Translations under genes and position numbers: made by a program
From: Thermococcus profundus
GTDB taxonomy: Archaea > Methanobacteriota_B > Thermococci > Thermococcales > Thermococcaceae
Direction of reading: 5' to 3'
DNA: 64,000 bases
Assembly (NCBI RefSeq): GCF_002214585.1
Contig: NZ_CP014862.1
Location: 62,001 to 126,000 of the forward strand
The notes under the pieces: generated by a model
Told to the model about the DNA's origin: nothing
The model's input: the letters and a program-made list of their open reading frames with translations, nothing else
Database searches by the model: none
Shown here: in pieces, positions 13,709-21,048 of the stretch
Position numbering within the stretch: position 1 is the first letter of the stretch
Layout of the letters: every line of letters begins with the position of its first letter

Positions 13709-14424
13709 AGCGCGCGGTAGTTCTCTTCAGCGGGGGGCTTGACAGTACTGCCTGCCTTTACTGGGCGAAGAAGAACTACGATGAGGTCATAATGCTCACG
13801 GCCAATTATGGTAGCAACGAGGAGAGGGTAACTAACAGGGTGGCAGAGTTCTTTTCTAAGGAGTTAAACGTCCCTCTCAAGATAGTCAAACTGGACTTCC
13901 TCGAGGAGTTCTCCAAGTTGAGAGGAACGACGCTCGTCGGCGGGGAGACTCCGAAGGTTACCGGAGAAGAGCTTGAGGACATGGACGTTGCGCAGAAAAC
14001 CGCCAAGAGCGTCTGGGTTCCAGCTAGAAACGTCGTCCTCATAAGCGCTGCTGCCTCGCTCCTCGATGCGCTGGGTGGTGGAGACATAATAGTCGGCTTC
14101 AACGCCGAGGAAGGGGCCACTTTTCCAGACAACACTCCGGAATTCGTCGAAAAGATGAACGAGATGCTCAGGTACGGCACGATGGCCGAGGTGAAGGTCG
14201 TTGCACCGCTCATAGATCTGGACAAAAAGGGCATTGCAAGGCTTTTGAAGGAGCTGAACGCTAAGTACGAGTACTCCAACTCCTGCTACATGCCGAAGGG
14301 CTTCACCGAGGACGGAAAGCCGATTCACTGCGGCGAGTGCGAGAGTTGCGTGAGGCGCCACCGCGGACTGATGGAGGCCCTTGGAGAGGACAGGACGGTT
14401 TATGCAGTGGAGCCTAAGATTTAG
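13705..14424 (+). CDS. queC: 7-cyano-7-deazaguanine synthase
   Basis: A 239-residue PP-loop enzyme making preQ0 from 7-carboxy-7-deazaguanine, ammonia and ATP; in archaea preQ0 goes into archaeosine in tRNA. The PP-loop FSGGLDSTA is at 8-16, and the zinc cysteines are in NSCYMPKG and [12 protein letters not shown] near the C terminus. Its ATG overlaps the vapC stop by four bases, so it is translated from the toxin-antitoxin transcript, an odd pairing for a housekeeping gene. Its last 11 bases overlap the convergent ABC ATPase gene. Confidence 0.95.
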
Positions 14425-15226
14425 ACCCCTCTCTCAGCAGTTCGATTATTGACTCCTCGATGCCAGCGCACTCAACTTCCCTGGGGTCTTTACCTTTTCT
14501 AATCAGCTCGACGGCCCTTGTGAGATCGTTCTCCACGGTTTCGTCCTCAAAGATGAAACGGACCTTTTTGAGAAGCTTAACCGCTTTCCCCACTGGGTTG
14601 GCTATGACCTTTCCTCCGTAGAGAACCACGAGGGAGTCTATTTTTGGGAGATTGTCGAAGACGTGGGAGACTACAACAACGCTTATGCCGCGCTCCTTCT
14701 GAACGGTCTGTATTCCCTCCATTATCTCAGTCTTGGCAATGATGTCCACGTTGCTGAAGGGCTCGTCTAGAAACACCACACGCGGATACCCTGCGAAGGC
14801 CACGGCAACGAGGAAGCGCCTCTTGTAACCCATTGAAAGCTCTCCAAACCGCCTTTTTCTTACGGATTCCAGGCCAAAGAGTTCAATTAAATCCTCCGTG
14901 TTGTCTTCCCCCCTGTACTCAGCGACCTCCATTAAATACTCCCCAACCTTAAGCCTCGGGTGGAGCACGGGCCTCTCAAAGGCGAAGCCAGCCTTCTGAA
15001 GGGGATATTCGGGGAGAGGCTTTCCCTCTATCCTCACCTCGCCGGAGTCCGACCTTATGAGCTTGGCAATGATCTTTATGAGGGTGCTCTTCCCACTACC
15101 GTTTGGGCCAAGTATGTACGAGATGCCCTCCGTAAGTGTGAAGGTAACGCTGTCGAGGGCTTTAACAGCGCTTTTTTCCCGTCCGTAGGTTTTACTCAAG
15201 TCCGAGACCTCTAAAAGCTGACGCAA
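14414..15226 (-). CDS. ABC transporter ATP-binding protein (cluster A)
   Basis: About 270 residues. It has Walker A GPNGSGKS, a Q-loop-region change (no clear Q, reads AGFAFERPV), signature LSMGYKRR, Walker B VVFLDEPF and H-loop VVSHVF. The C-terminal 70 residues extend past the core as in ABC-2 type exporters. The most likely start is TTG 15226, spaced six bases from GGAGGTG; an alternative GTG at 15235 overlaps that site. It is the last gene of a four-gene reverse cluster and overlaps the gene before it by 35 bases. Substrate unknown. Confidence 0.85.
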   Translation of the reverse strand: MRQLLEVSDLSKTYGREKSAVKALDSVTFTLTEGISYILGPNGSGKSTLIKIIAKLIRSDSGEVRIEGKPLPEYPLQKAGFAFERPVLHPRLKVGEYLMEVAEYRGEDNTEDLIELFGLESVRKRRFGELSMGYKRRFLVAVAFAGYPRVVFLDEPFSNVDIIAKTEIMEGIQTVQKERGISVVVVSHVFDNLPKIDSLVVLYGGKVIANPVGKAVKLLKKVRFIFEDETVENDLTRAVELIRKGKDPREVECAGIEESIIELLREGSKS

Positions 15227-15614
15227 CGGCAACACCTCCGACGAGACCGAGAAGGAGGAACTTCACAACAGTGCCCTGCCCTATCTCAGGTTCAATCCTT
15301 ACGTAAACGTCTTTGTCTATTGGCCCGATGTAATCAAAGTAAACCCCCCTTAAGACAACGTGCACTTCTCCAGGCTCTTTTAGGATCCCGTCTGCAGTTA
15401 CCACCTCACCCCTGGGTGTAAATTCTACCTTATAGAGCCCCGACGTGTCTAAGGGGATGCTTTCTCCTATGGCCCTGCACTGATCCGGGATATGGAGGTT
15501 TACAGGTTCCCACTCCCTTGAAACACCCTCCAAACTCGAACTGTACGTGAGGACAAACACCAGAGAAAGGAGTGCGTATGAGATCAAAAATATCTTAAAT
15601 AGACCCATTCTCAT
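15192..15614 (-). CDS. Small membrane protein of ABC cluster A
   Basis: A 140-residue protein with an N-terminal membrane helix (LFKIFLISYALLSLVFVL), an extracellular beta-rich domain of about 80 residues with one cysteine (PDQCRA), and a second hydrophobic segment near the C terminus. No known domain was recognised. It is translationally coupled to both neighbours (start overlaps the permease stop, end overlaps the ATPase start), so it is probably an accessory subunit of the transporter. A similar-sized protein holds the same position in cluster B at 55780-56229. Confidence 0.7.
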   Translation of the reverse strand: MRMGLFKIFLISYALLSLVFVLTYSSSLEGVSREWEPVNLHIPDQCRAIGESIPLDTSGLYKVEFTPRGEVVTADGILKEPGEVHVVLRGVYFDYIGPIDKDVYVRIEPEIGQGTVVKFLLLGLVGGVAVASAFRGLGLE

Positions 15615-16396
15615 CCCAAATCCCTCCTTTCAAAGACCACATATGCTCCAATAAGAAGGAGGGGCAACAAAATCGTTCCAGAGAGAGCATAGGGAGACAG
15701 ACGGGTTTTGAAGTCCAAGAATATCCAGAAAAAGACGTTGTTGTAGGGCATGAAAAGCTGTCCCACATTTTTCTCTGTCATTGACAGTAGAACAACCCCT
15801 ACAAGGGCAAGGATCGCGGAGGCGTGGTCGCGAAGGAGTGAAAGGGCGAACATTGCCACGGCCACACCCCACAGTGCGGCACTGAAGAGCACTACCACTA
15901 GAGCCGCCACCCCCCTCGTGCCCGGATCAACGGTGTATGTGCTGAACATGAACTTCAGGAGGGGAGCAAGAACGACGGAAAGATACGCCGAGTAAACAAT
16001 AAGAACCTTTGAGTATTCAATCAGGGCCCTTCCCCTTGACCCGGCCAGCACTACCACGTTGACTATGTCCCCGCTTGAGAGTGCCCTGCCGAAGGTGTAA
16101 ACAGCGAAAGTTCCCGTTAGAAAGAACACTGCCAAAAGACCCCATTGGAGGGTCTCCGAAAACGCCTTCAGCTGGACTTCCGAGAGCTTTGAAAATAATA
16201 AAGCCGAGTCCGAGGAGAACCGAGACAGAAGATCCTGGGAAAGATTGCAGGGTACGATCTTCTCAAATGAGGCGAGTCCGCTGGGAGAGTAGGAGGTTAT
16301 CTTATTCCACATTAAGAGGTACACAATCGAAGGGGTAAGGATTATAAGGAGGATAACACCGGAATCCTCCCTCAGCCTGCTTCCGAGCCACTTCAT
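15611..16396 (-). CDS. ABC-2 type permease of cluster A
   Basis: About 261 residues with six hydrophobic segments and an extracellular loop after the first (about 30-85), the usual layout for ABC-2 export permeases. The ATG at 16396 shares an ATGA with the preceding gene's stop; an upstream GTG would add five residues. By context it pairs with the ATPase at 14414-15226. Cluster B has a permease of similar size and layout. The cargo is unknown; the cluster's secreted proteins suggest surface or stress roles, which is inference. Confidence 0.78.
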   Translation of the reverse strand: MKWLGSRLREDSGVILLIILTPSIVYLLMWNKITSYSPSGLASFEKIVPCNLSQDLLSRFSSDSALLFSKLSEVQLKAFSETLQWGLLAVFFLTGTFAVYTFGRALSSGDIVNVVVLAGSRGRALIEYSKVLIVYSAYLSVVLAPLLKFMFSTYTVDPGTRGVAALVVVLFSAALWGVAVAMFALSLLRDHASAILALVGVVLLSMTEKNVGQLFMPYNNVFFWIFLDFKTRLSPYALSGTILLPLLLIGAYVVFERRDLG

Positions 16397-17253
16397 CTCC
16401 TCACTCTCCACAGGATTATTCCGGCTATCACTAAGATGAGGGCACCGGCCAAGTACCCTGTCGGGTTATCCTCATCAAACCTACTCCCGACCCGGGCTCC
16501 GAGCAGCCTTGCCGTTTTTTCTGACTTGACAATGCCCCCAAAAACTTCCACGGAGCCGTTCAAAATCCCGAGGGGATCACCGGGATAAATGGCATGAACT
16601 CCAATGACATAATGGTGGTAAAAATCCGCATCGATTATAGGAACCACCTGAGAATCAAAACGTATGCATTTCATCACAGTTGCATTCACCTCAGAACAAG
16701 AGTAGATCACAGTGTCCCTCCCCTTCACCGAATAAGAGGGACCAAAAGCCATATCAGCGAGAGAGCCGTTATATGGAACGTTTTTCCACAGAACTTCATC
16801 GGCATCTTTTTTAACAACTGCTTTTTCATTGAAGTGATAAGTGTACTTAAACTGATCATCACAAACATAAAATGGGAAGAACGCTGTATTGTTGTTAAGG
16901 ACAAAAGAGTTTGTATTCCTGTCAACAGTAAACGTCTTCTCCAAGGTCATGTTTACGGTAACATTCCTCCCATATGCCCGAGTTATTAAGTATTCTATTT
17001 TTATTACACATCTCTCCTGTGTTCGGCCTATCACACTCACGTTAGTTATTAAAGCATGGTAGCCAATACTTCCTAGGAGATATCCACTCCCGTTCCACTC
17101 CACAAGGCTCGTGCCTATACTATACATCGCCTTAGGGTGATCAGCCTCGCTTTTGTTCACCGCGACTCCGTAGTGAGCACTTTGAGTAACCAAACTCAAG
17201 GAGACCACAAGTAAACCAATGAAAAAGAGGGAAAAGACACGAGATGACCACAT
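16393..17253 (-). CDS. Secreted, C-terminally anchored protein of cluster A
   Basis: About 286 residues. An N-terminal signal peptide (VFSLFFIGLLVVSLSL) is followed by a beta-rich extracellular part with many N-glycosylation sequons (NVSV, NVTVNMT, NATV) and paired cysteines, then a C-terminal helix (AGALILVIAGIILW) ending in RVRR. No named family was recognised. It starts the cluster A operon. ATG 17253 is favoured by GGTGAT spacing; ATG 17259 is an alternative. It is AT-richer than its neighbours. Possibly a substrate-binding or receptor-like partner of the ABC proteins. Confidence 0.7.
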   Translation of the reverse strand: MWSSRVFSLFFIGLLVVSLSLVTQSAHYGVAVNKSEADHPKAMYSIGTSLVEWNGSGYLLGSIGYHALITNVSVIGRTQERCVIKIEYLITRAYGRNVTVNMTLEKTFTVDRNTNSFVLNNNTAFFPFYVCDDQFKYTYHFNEKAVVKKDADEVLWKNVPYNGSLADMAFGPSYSVKGRDTVIYSCSEVNATVMKCIRFDSQVVPIIDADFYHHYVIGVHAIYPGDPLGILNGSVEVFGGIVKSEKTARLLGARVGSRFDEDNPTGYLAGALILVIAGIILWRVRR

Positions 17254-17381
17254 TTTCATCACCACTCTTATTCGGTTGGCACATCTGTGTAGGCTGGAAT
17301 GGATGTTGTGATTAAAAAACTTTTCCATGTTGTATTTACATGTTCCTGACAATAGTAAAACCCTCAGAAGACACCGCAAGA

Positions 17382-17390
17382 TTTATAAAT
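17382..17390 (+). promoter_or_regulatory. TATA box for the tRNA-Phe/tRNA-Gly unit
   Basis: TTTATAAAT preceded by a purine-rich GCAAGA stretch, about 30 bases before the first base of tRNA-Phe. No comparable element lies in the 17-base gap between the two tRNAs, so both are probably made from this promoter. Confidence 0.75.
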
Positions 17391-17417
17391 TAGCTCCGGC
17401 CTTTTATCTTTGGACGT

Positions 17418-17494
17418 GGGGCGGTAGCTCAGCCTGGGAGAGCGCCGGACTGAAGATCCGGGTGTCGGGGGTTCAAATCCCCCTCGCCCCACCA
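17418..17494 (+). tRNA. tRNA-Phe (GAA)
   Basis: Acceptor GGGGCGG pairs with TCGCCCC (one G-U), followed by A73 and an encoded CCA. The D arm TAGCTCAG, anticodon loop CTGAAGA within the CCGGA/TCCGG stem, and T arm GGGGGTTCAAATCCCCC are all present. Anticodon GAA reads Phe codons. No intron. Confidence 0.97.
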
Positions 17495-17511
17495 CGTTCT
17501 TGAATGGCAGC

Positions 17512-17589
17512 GCGGTGGTAGTCTAGCCTGGTCTAGGACACCGGCCTTCCAAGCCGGTGACCCGGGTTCAAATCCCGGCCACCGCACCA
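17512..17589 (+). tRNA. tRNA-Gly (TCC)
   Basis: Acceptor GCGGTGG pairs perfectly with CCACCGC, followed by A73 and encoded CCA. The anticodon loop CTTCCAA in the CCGGC/GCCGG stem gives TCC, reading GGA/GGG Gly codons. The T arm CCGGGTTCAAATCCCGG is canonical. It follows tRNA-Phe by 17 bases and is probably co-transcribed with it. No intron. Confidence 0.97.
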
Positions 17590-18102
17590 TTCAGCCCTTT
17601 GCTCCGCAAAGCGCTGGCGGAAAATTCTTAACTGTATCTTCCGGAGCATTCTCTTAGTGAATGCCCTTCTCATACTTCCGGGTTTTCAGTGATTCTCCCG
17701 CTCCAATTGGAAGTTTTAACGAGGTTTAATCACACTATAACCCCCAAAGGGCGTTAAAAAGAAAGAAAACCCGCACTCCTCTGCTCATTTAATAATAGAA
17801 TCCTCCATTATCGACCAATCTCACAAGAACATTCAAGCTTTTGGTGAAGCTTTTCCTAAAAGCTTCAGCGCCGCTTTCACTGTCGTTCAACCGTCCTCAA
17901 CGGATGGCGGAAAATAACGTACTCTTCTAAAAATTCAAGATCTTTAAGGGTCTACTCGCTATTTTTCATTCCAAAGCCGTTGCCCTTAACAAGGCATCCA
18001 AAGACGAGAAATGAGGGCAACTTAACTAGAAATCAACACAACGATAAGCCAACTACCGCTGAAGTTAAAAAGCCGCGTCTCCCAGCTCCCCCGGTGGTGG
18101 GA
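17590..18102. other. Intergenic region after the tRNA pair
   Basis: A 513-bp gap between tRNA-Gly and the DUF89 gene. No supported protein gene. It contains the 11-base direct repeat TGGCGGAAAAT (near 17613 and 17903), a perfect hairpin at 17845-17867, and several AAGCTT-containing segments. No copy of a tRNA 3' end was seen, so there is no sign of an integrated element boundary. The region just before 18103 carries GGTGGTGGGA, the DUF89 ribosome site. Confidence 0.6.
17845..17867. repeat. Perfect 10-bp hairpin (TGAAGCTTTT/AAAAGCTTCA)
   Basis: Two exactly complementary 10-base arms separated by CCT. As RNA it would form a stable stem with a three-base loop; as DNA it is an inverted repeat. 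It is preceded by a partial copy (TCAAGCTTTT). It lies in the long gap between tRNA-Gly and DUF89, too far from either for an obvious terminator or operator role. Function unknown. Confidence 0.7.
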
Positions 18103-18954
18103 ATGAAAATCCACTACGAGTGCTTCTCCTGCGCCGCCAACCAGTGTCAGAGGATAGTTGAGATGGGAACTGACGATCCCGAGCTGAGGAAGAAAGGGGT
18201 AATTGAGGCCGCAAAGCTGATGGCGAACATCAACGAAAACTCCGTTCCAGCCGTCTTCGGAAGTGAGGTCTTCCTCGGCGTTTATAGAGCGATAAACAAC
18301 GATGACCCCTTCAGGGAGTACAAGAAGCTCTCCAACAGGCTCGCGGAAAAGGTCGTGAAAGACCTTGAAAAGGAGGGGATAAGCCTCAAAACGGCCCTAA
18401 AGCTCGCCATCATCGGAAACGTGATAGACTTTGCGGTCGGCTATTCTCCAGAGAGGATCGAGGAGGACGTTAGGGCAATGCTAAACGAGGATCTCCACGT
18501 CGACCACTCGGAGGAGCTCTTTGAAGCCATCAAAAACGCGGAGACCCTCCTATACCTCACGGACAACTGTGGAGAAATATACTTCGACAGGCTCTTCATA
18601 AGGAGGATCAAAGAGGAATTTCCACACCTTAAAATCTACATAGCCGGCAAAGAAGGTCCGATAATAAACGATGCAACCGTTGAAGACCTGAAGAATGCCG
18701 GCTTTGAGGAGCTTGGAGAGGTTATCTCAACGGGCACGAGGATCGTAGGGGTTCCGCTCGAGGGGGTTTCAGAGGATTTCAAGGCCGTCTTTGAGAGCGC
18801 CGACGTGATAATAGCCAAGGGTCAGGGCAACTTCGAGACGCTGAGTGAGATAAAGGACAAGAGGGTCTTCTACCTGCTCAAGGCCAAGTGCAGGCCAATA
18901 GCGAGGGAGCTGGGAGTGCCGCATGGGAGTATGGTTTGCCTGCGGGCTAGGTAG
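18103..18954 (+). CDS. DUF89/ARMT1-family damage-control phosphatase
   Basis: A 283-residue protein of the DUF89 metal-dependent phosphatase family, which removes phosphate from damaged or side-product metabolites such as sugar phosphates. Visible are the N-terminal cysteine-containing segment YECFSCAANQCQR typical of archaeal members, the metal-site LTDNCGEIYFDRL (Asp/Asn) near 155, and the GKEGPIINDAT and AKGQGNFETL motifs with further catalytic residues. The frame extends 41 codons upstream but GGTGGTGGGA points to ATG 18103. Its last eight bases overlap the convergent DUF763 gene. The physiological substrate is not known. Confidence 0.85.
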   Translation: MKIHYECFSCAANQCQRIVEMGTDDPELRKKGVIEAAKLMANINENSVPAVFGSEVFLGVYRAINNDDPFREYKKLSNRLAEKVVKDLEKEGISLKTALKLAIIGNVIDFAVGYSPERIEEDVRAMLNEDLHVDHSEELFEAIKNAETLLYLTDNCGEIYFDRLFIRRIKEEFPHLKIYIAGKEGPIINDATVEDLKNAGFEELGEVISTGTRIVGVPLEGVSEDFKAVFESADVIIAKGQGNFETLSEIKDKRVFYLLKAKCRPIARELGVPHGSMVCLRAR

Positions 18955-20092
18955 GCCTTTTCTCCCCCTCCGGGAACTTCCAGTTCTTTGTTATTTTCGT
19001 CACGTTCCTCACAAGGGCCTTTTCTTGGGGGTGCTTTGATACGAGCTCCTCAAGGAAAGAAATAAGCTCGTCGTAGGCGGGTTTATCTATCGGGAAGGGC
19101 ACCCCGTCCTTCCCTCCCACGGCGTAGGAGAACTTGAACGGATCAGGCGGGTGAGTTACCGGGTCCTTCCAGCTCGGATGAACGTCGTAGACCAGCTCAA
19201 GAACCAGCGAGAGCGCCCTGAGCGTGCTTGGCCCGAGGCCCTTCAAAAGCAGAAACTCCTCGTAGTTAGAAACGCTCAGCTCTCTCGCGAACTCTAAGGC
19301 CCGTTTATTGAGCTCGAACCTCCCGAGGCTCTCGTAGCGCTCTATCACATCCTTCTCCCACGGCTCCCTCGGCTTGTAGTACACCAGCGGCCGGTAGCCC
19401 TTTGCTATTGCCCTCAGGCTTTCAAGCTCCCTCTCGATTTTAGTTGGCTTTTCCTGTACCACGTCGAGGAGCGTCCTCTGGAACTCCTTCGCTTCCTTCG
19501 AGACGGTGTTGAGGGCGAACTCCCTCTGCAGACCGGCGATGGCCTTGTGGGGGTCGAGCGTGAATGTCTCGGCATCAAACCAGTGGAAACGCCTTGCCAT
19601 CCTCTCCCTTTCGTTCATACCCTGCTGTATAACCGCCCAGTTGCCCTCTTCATCCAGAAAGAAGACGTGATGGTAGAGCTGGTAGCCAGTCTGGAGTGCT
19701 ACCGTGTCAACCTTCGCAACGAGCCGGGAAGTCCTCACGTAGGGCTCGGGGTCTAGGTCGTAGAGTCCTGCTATTCTCCTCAGCTCCTCTGGAGTTGCCC
19801 TGCTCTTCTTCCCCTTCCCGCCGGCCGCTTTAACACCGAGCTCCTCCCTCCAGAGGGCGTCCTTTATCATTCCAGCGGTTACGGTAGTAGAGCCAGAGGA
19901 GTCCCAATCCATGCCTATAACGTTGTTGAGTGCCTGGAACCAGATAGGGTCGGAGAGCCTCTCCAGAAGACCCTTCGTGCCGTACTCATCCACCGCGAGA
20001 AGGAGGACTAAGCGCGTTAGTTTCCTCATCCTTTGTGCGAGCCAATGTGGGACATGCCCGCCGTGGAGGGGTAAATCAGCGACGTTCCTCAT
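18947..20092 (-). CDS. DUF763 family protein
   Basis: About 381 residues, of the DUF763 family found in archaea and thermophilic bacteria. The opening RNVADLPLHGGHVPHWL and the helix-hairpin-helix-like KGLGPSTLRALSLVLELV segment near 285-300 suggest nucleic-acid binding. No catalytic assignment is possible from sequence. ATG 20092 was preferred because the family begins at this motif; ATG 20125 would add 11 residues. There is no strong ribosome site for either. Transcribed away from serK. Confidence 0.75.
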   Translation of the reverse strand: MRNVADLPLHGGHVPHWLAQRMRKLTRLVLLLAVDEYGTKGLLERLSDPIWFQALNNVIGMDWDSSGSTTVTAGMIKDALWREELGVKAAGGKGKKSRATPEELRRIAGLYDLDPEPYVRTSRLVAKVDTVALQTGYQLYHHVFFLDEEGNWAVIQQGMNERERMARRFHWFDAETFTLDPHKAIAGLQREFALNTVSKEAKEFQRTLLDVVQEKPTKIERELESLRAIAKGYRPLVYYKPREPWEKDVIERYESLGRFELNKRALEFARELSVSNYEEFLLLKGLGPSTLRALSLVLELVYDVHPSWKDPVTHPPDPFKFSYAVGGKDGVPFPIDKPAYDELISFLEELVSKHPQEKALVRNVTKITKNWKFPEGEKRPT

Positions 20093-20246
20093 TGGACCAT
20101 ACTTACAATTCCAGCGTTTTAACATTTACCAAAATGCCCAAACAAGGACGTTAATGTTGCCAAATGAACGCATGTCCTCGATGGAAAGTCTTTTATCCCC
20201 TCGTTTCGATATCCGTCTGCAGGTTTAAGGTTGCGGAGGGTTAAAG

Positions 20247-20975
20247 ATGGGAGTCGAAAAGGTTCCGAAGTACGACATACCCACGAAGAAGGTTGATTAC
20301 GTTTTTATCGAGCTCGACAAGATGAAGCCTCACGAGCAGCTCGTTCAGAAGGAGCTTGAAGCTTTTATCGAGAGCGTTACCGGCTCCGGGATCTTCTGGA
20401 AGCCTATGCTCCTCGCGAAGGTTCCGGGAGAGGACACCTACCTCATAGTTGACGGCCACCACCGCTGGGCCGGCCTTCAGAAGCTCGGCGCCAAGAGGGC
20501 TCCATCAGTTATTCTCGACTACTTCAGCGACGATGTGAAAGTTTACACCTGGTATCCTGCGTTCAAGGGCGACCTCAACGAGGTCATCGAGAGGCTCAGG
20601 AAAGAAGGCCTCGAGGTCATCGAGGATCCAGAGGCCGAGGAGAAGGCCGAGAGGGGTGAGATAGCCTTCGCACTCGTCGGCGAGAAGAGCTTCGCCATAC
20701 CCGGCGGCCTCGACGAGCAGAAGAAGGTCAGCAAGGTCCTCGACGAAATGAGCGTTGAAGGCAGGATTGAGCTCATCTACTACGGTCTCAAGGAAGATGC
20801 TAGAGAGGACATGGGCAAGGGCGAGATCGACTACGTCTTCATCAGGAAGGCCCCGACCAAGGAAGAAGTTATGGAGCTCGTCAAGCGCGGAGAGGTTTAC
20901 TCTCCAAAGACCACGAGACACGTCCTCCCGTTCAACCCGGACAAGATCGACGTGAAGCTCGAGGAGCTGTTTTAA
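20247..20975 (+). CDS. serK: ADP-dependent free serine kinase (ParB/sulfiredoxin-like fold)
   Basis: A 242-residue protein matching SerK of Thermococcus kodakarensis, which phosphorylates free L-serine with ADP to give phosphoserine for cysteine and other synthesis. The catalytic Glu30 (KPHEQL) and the VDGHHRWAGL motif with Asp69 and His72 are all present. The fold is ParB-like, so automatic annotation often calls it a ParB or transcriptional protein. A purine-rich GGAGGG lies upstream. It is a single gene with a T-rich stop after it (around 20990-20998). Confidence 0.95.
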   Translation: MGVEKVPKYDIPTKKVDYVFIELDKMKPHEQLVQKELEAFIESVTGSGIFWKPMLLAKVPGEDTYLIVDGHHRWAGLQKLGAKRAPSVILDYFSDDVKVYTWYPAFKGDLNEVIERLRKEGLEVIEDPEAEEKAERGEIAFALVGEKSFAIPGGLDEQKKVSKVLDEMSVEGRIELIYYGLKEDAREDMGKGEIDYVFIRKAPTKEEVMELVKRGEVYSPKTTRHVLPFNPDKIDVKLEELF

Positions 20976-21048
20976 TTCCAGTATTCTTCTTGTTTTTTAG
21001 AAACTTTTATCTTGTACTGTCATGAGCAGTTCAATGGAGGCAATGTCC

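Noticed and set aside
17418-18102. Possible tRNA-targeted integration next to tRNA-Phe/Gly
   Set aside because: No second copy of either tRNA 3' end and no integrase gene in the window.
20247-20975. ParB-like chromosome partition or regulator gene
   Set aside because: Glu30, Asp69 and His72 and full-length similarity identify SerK, a serine kinase with a ParB-like fold.
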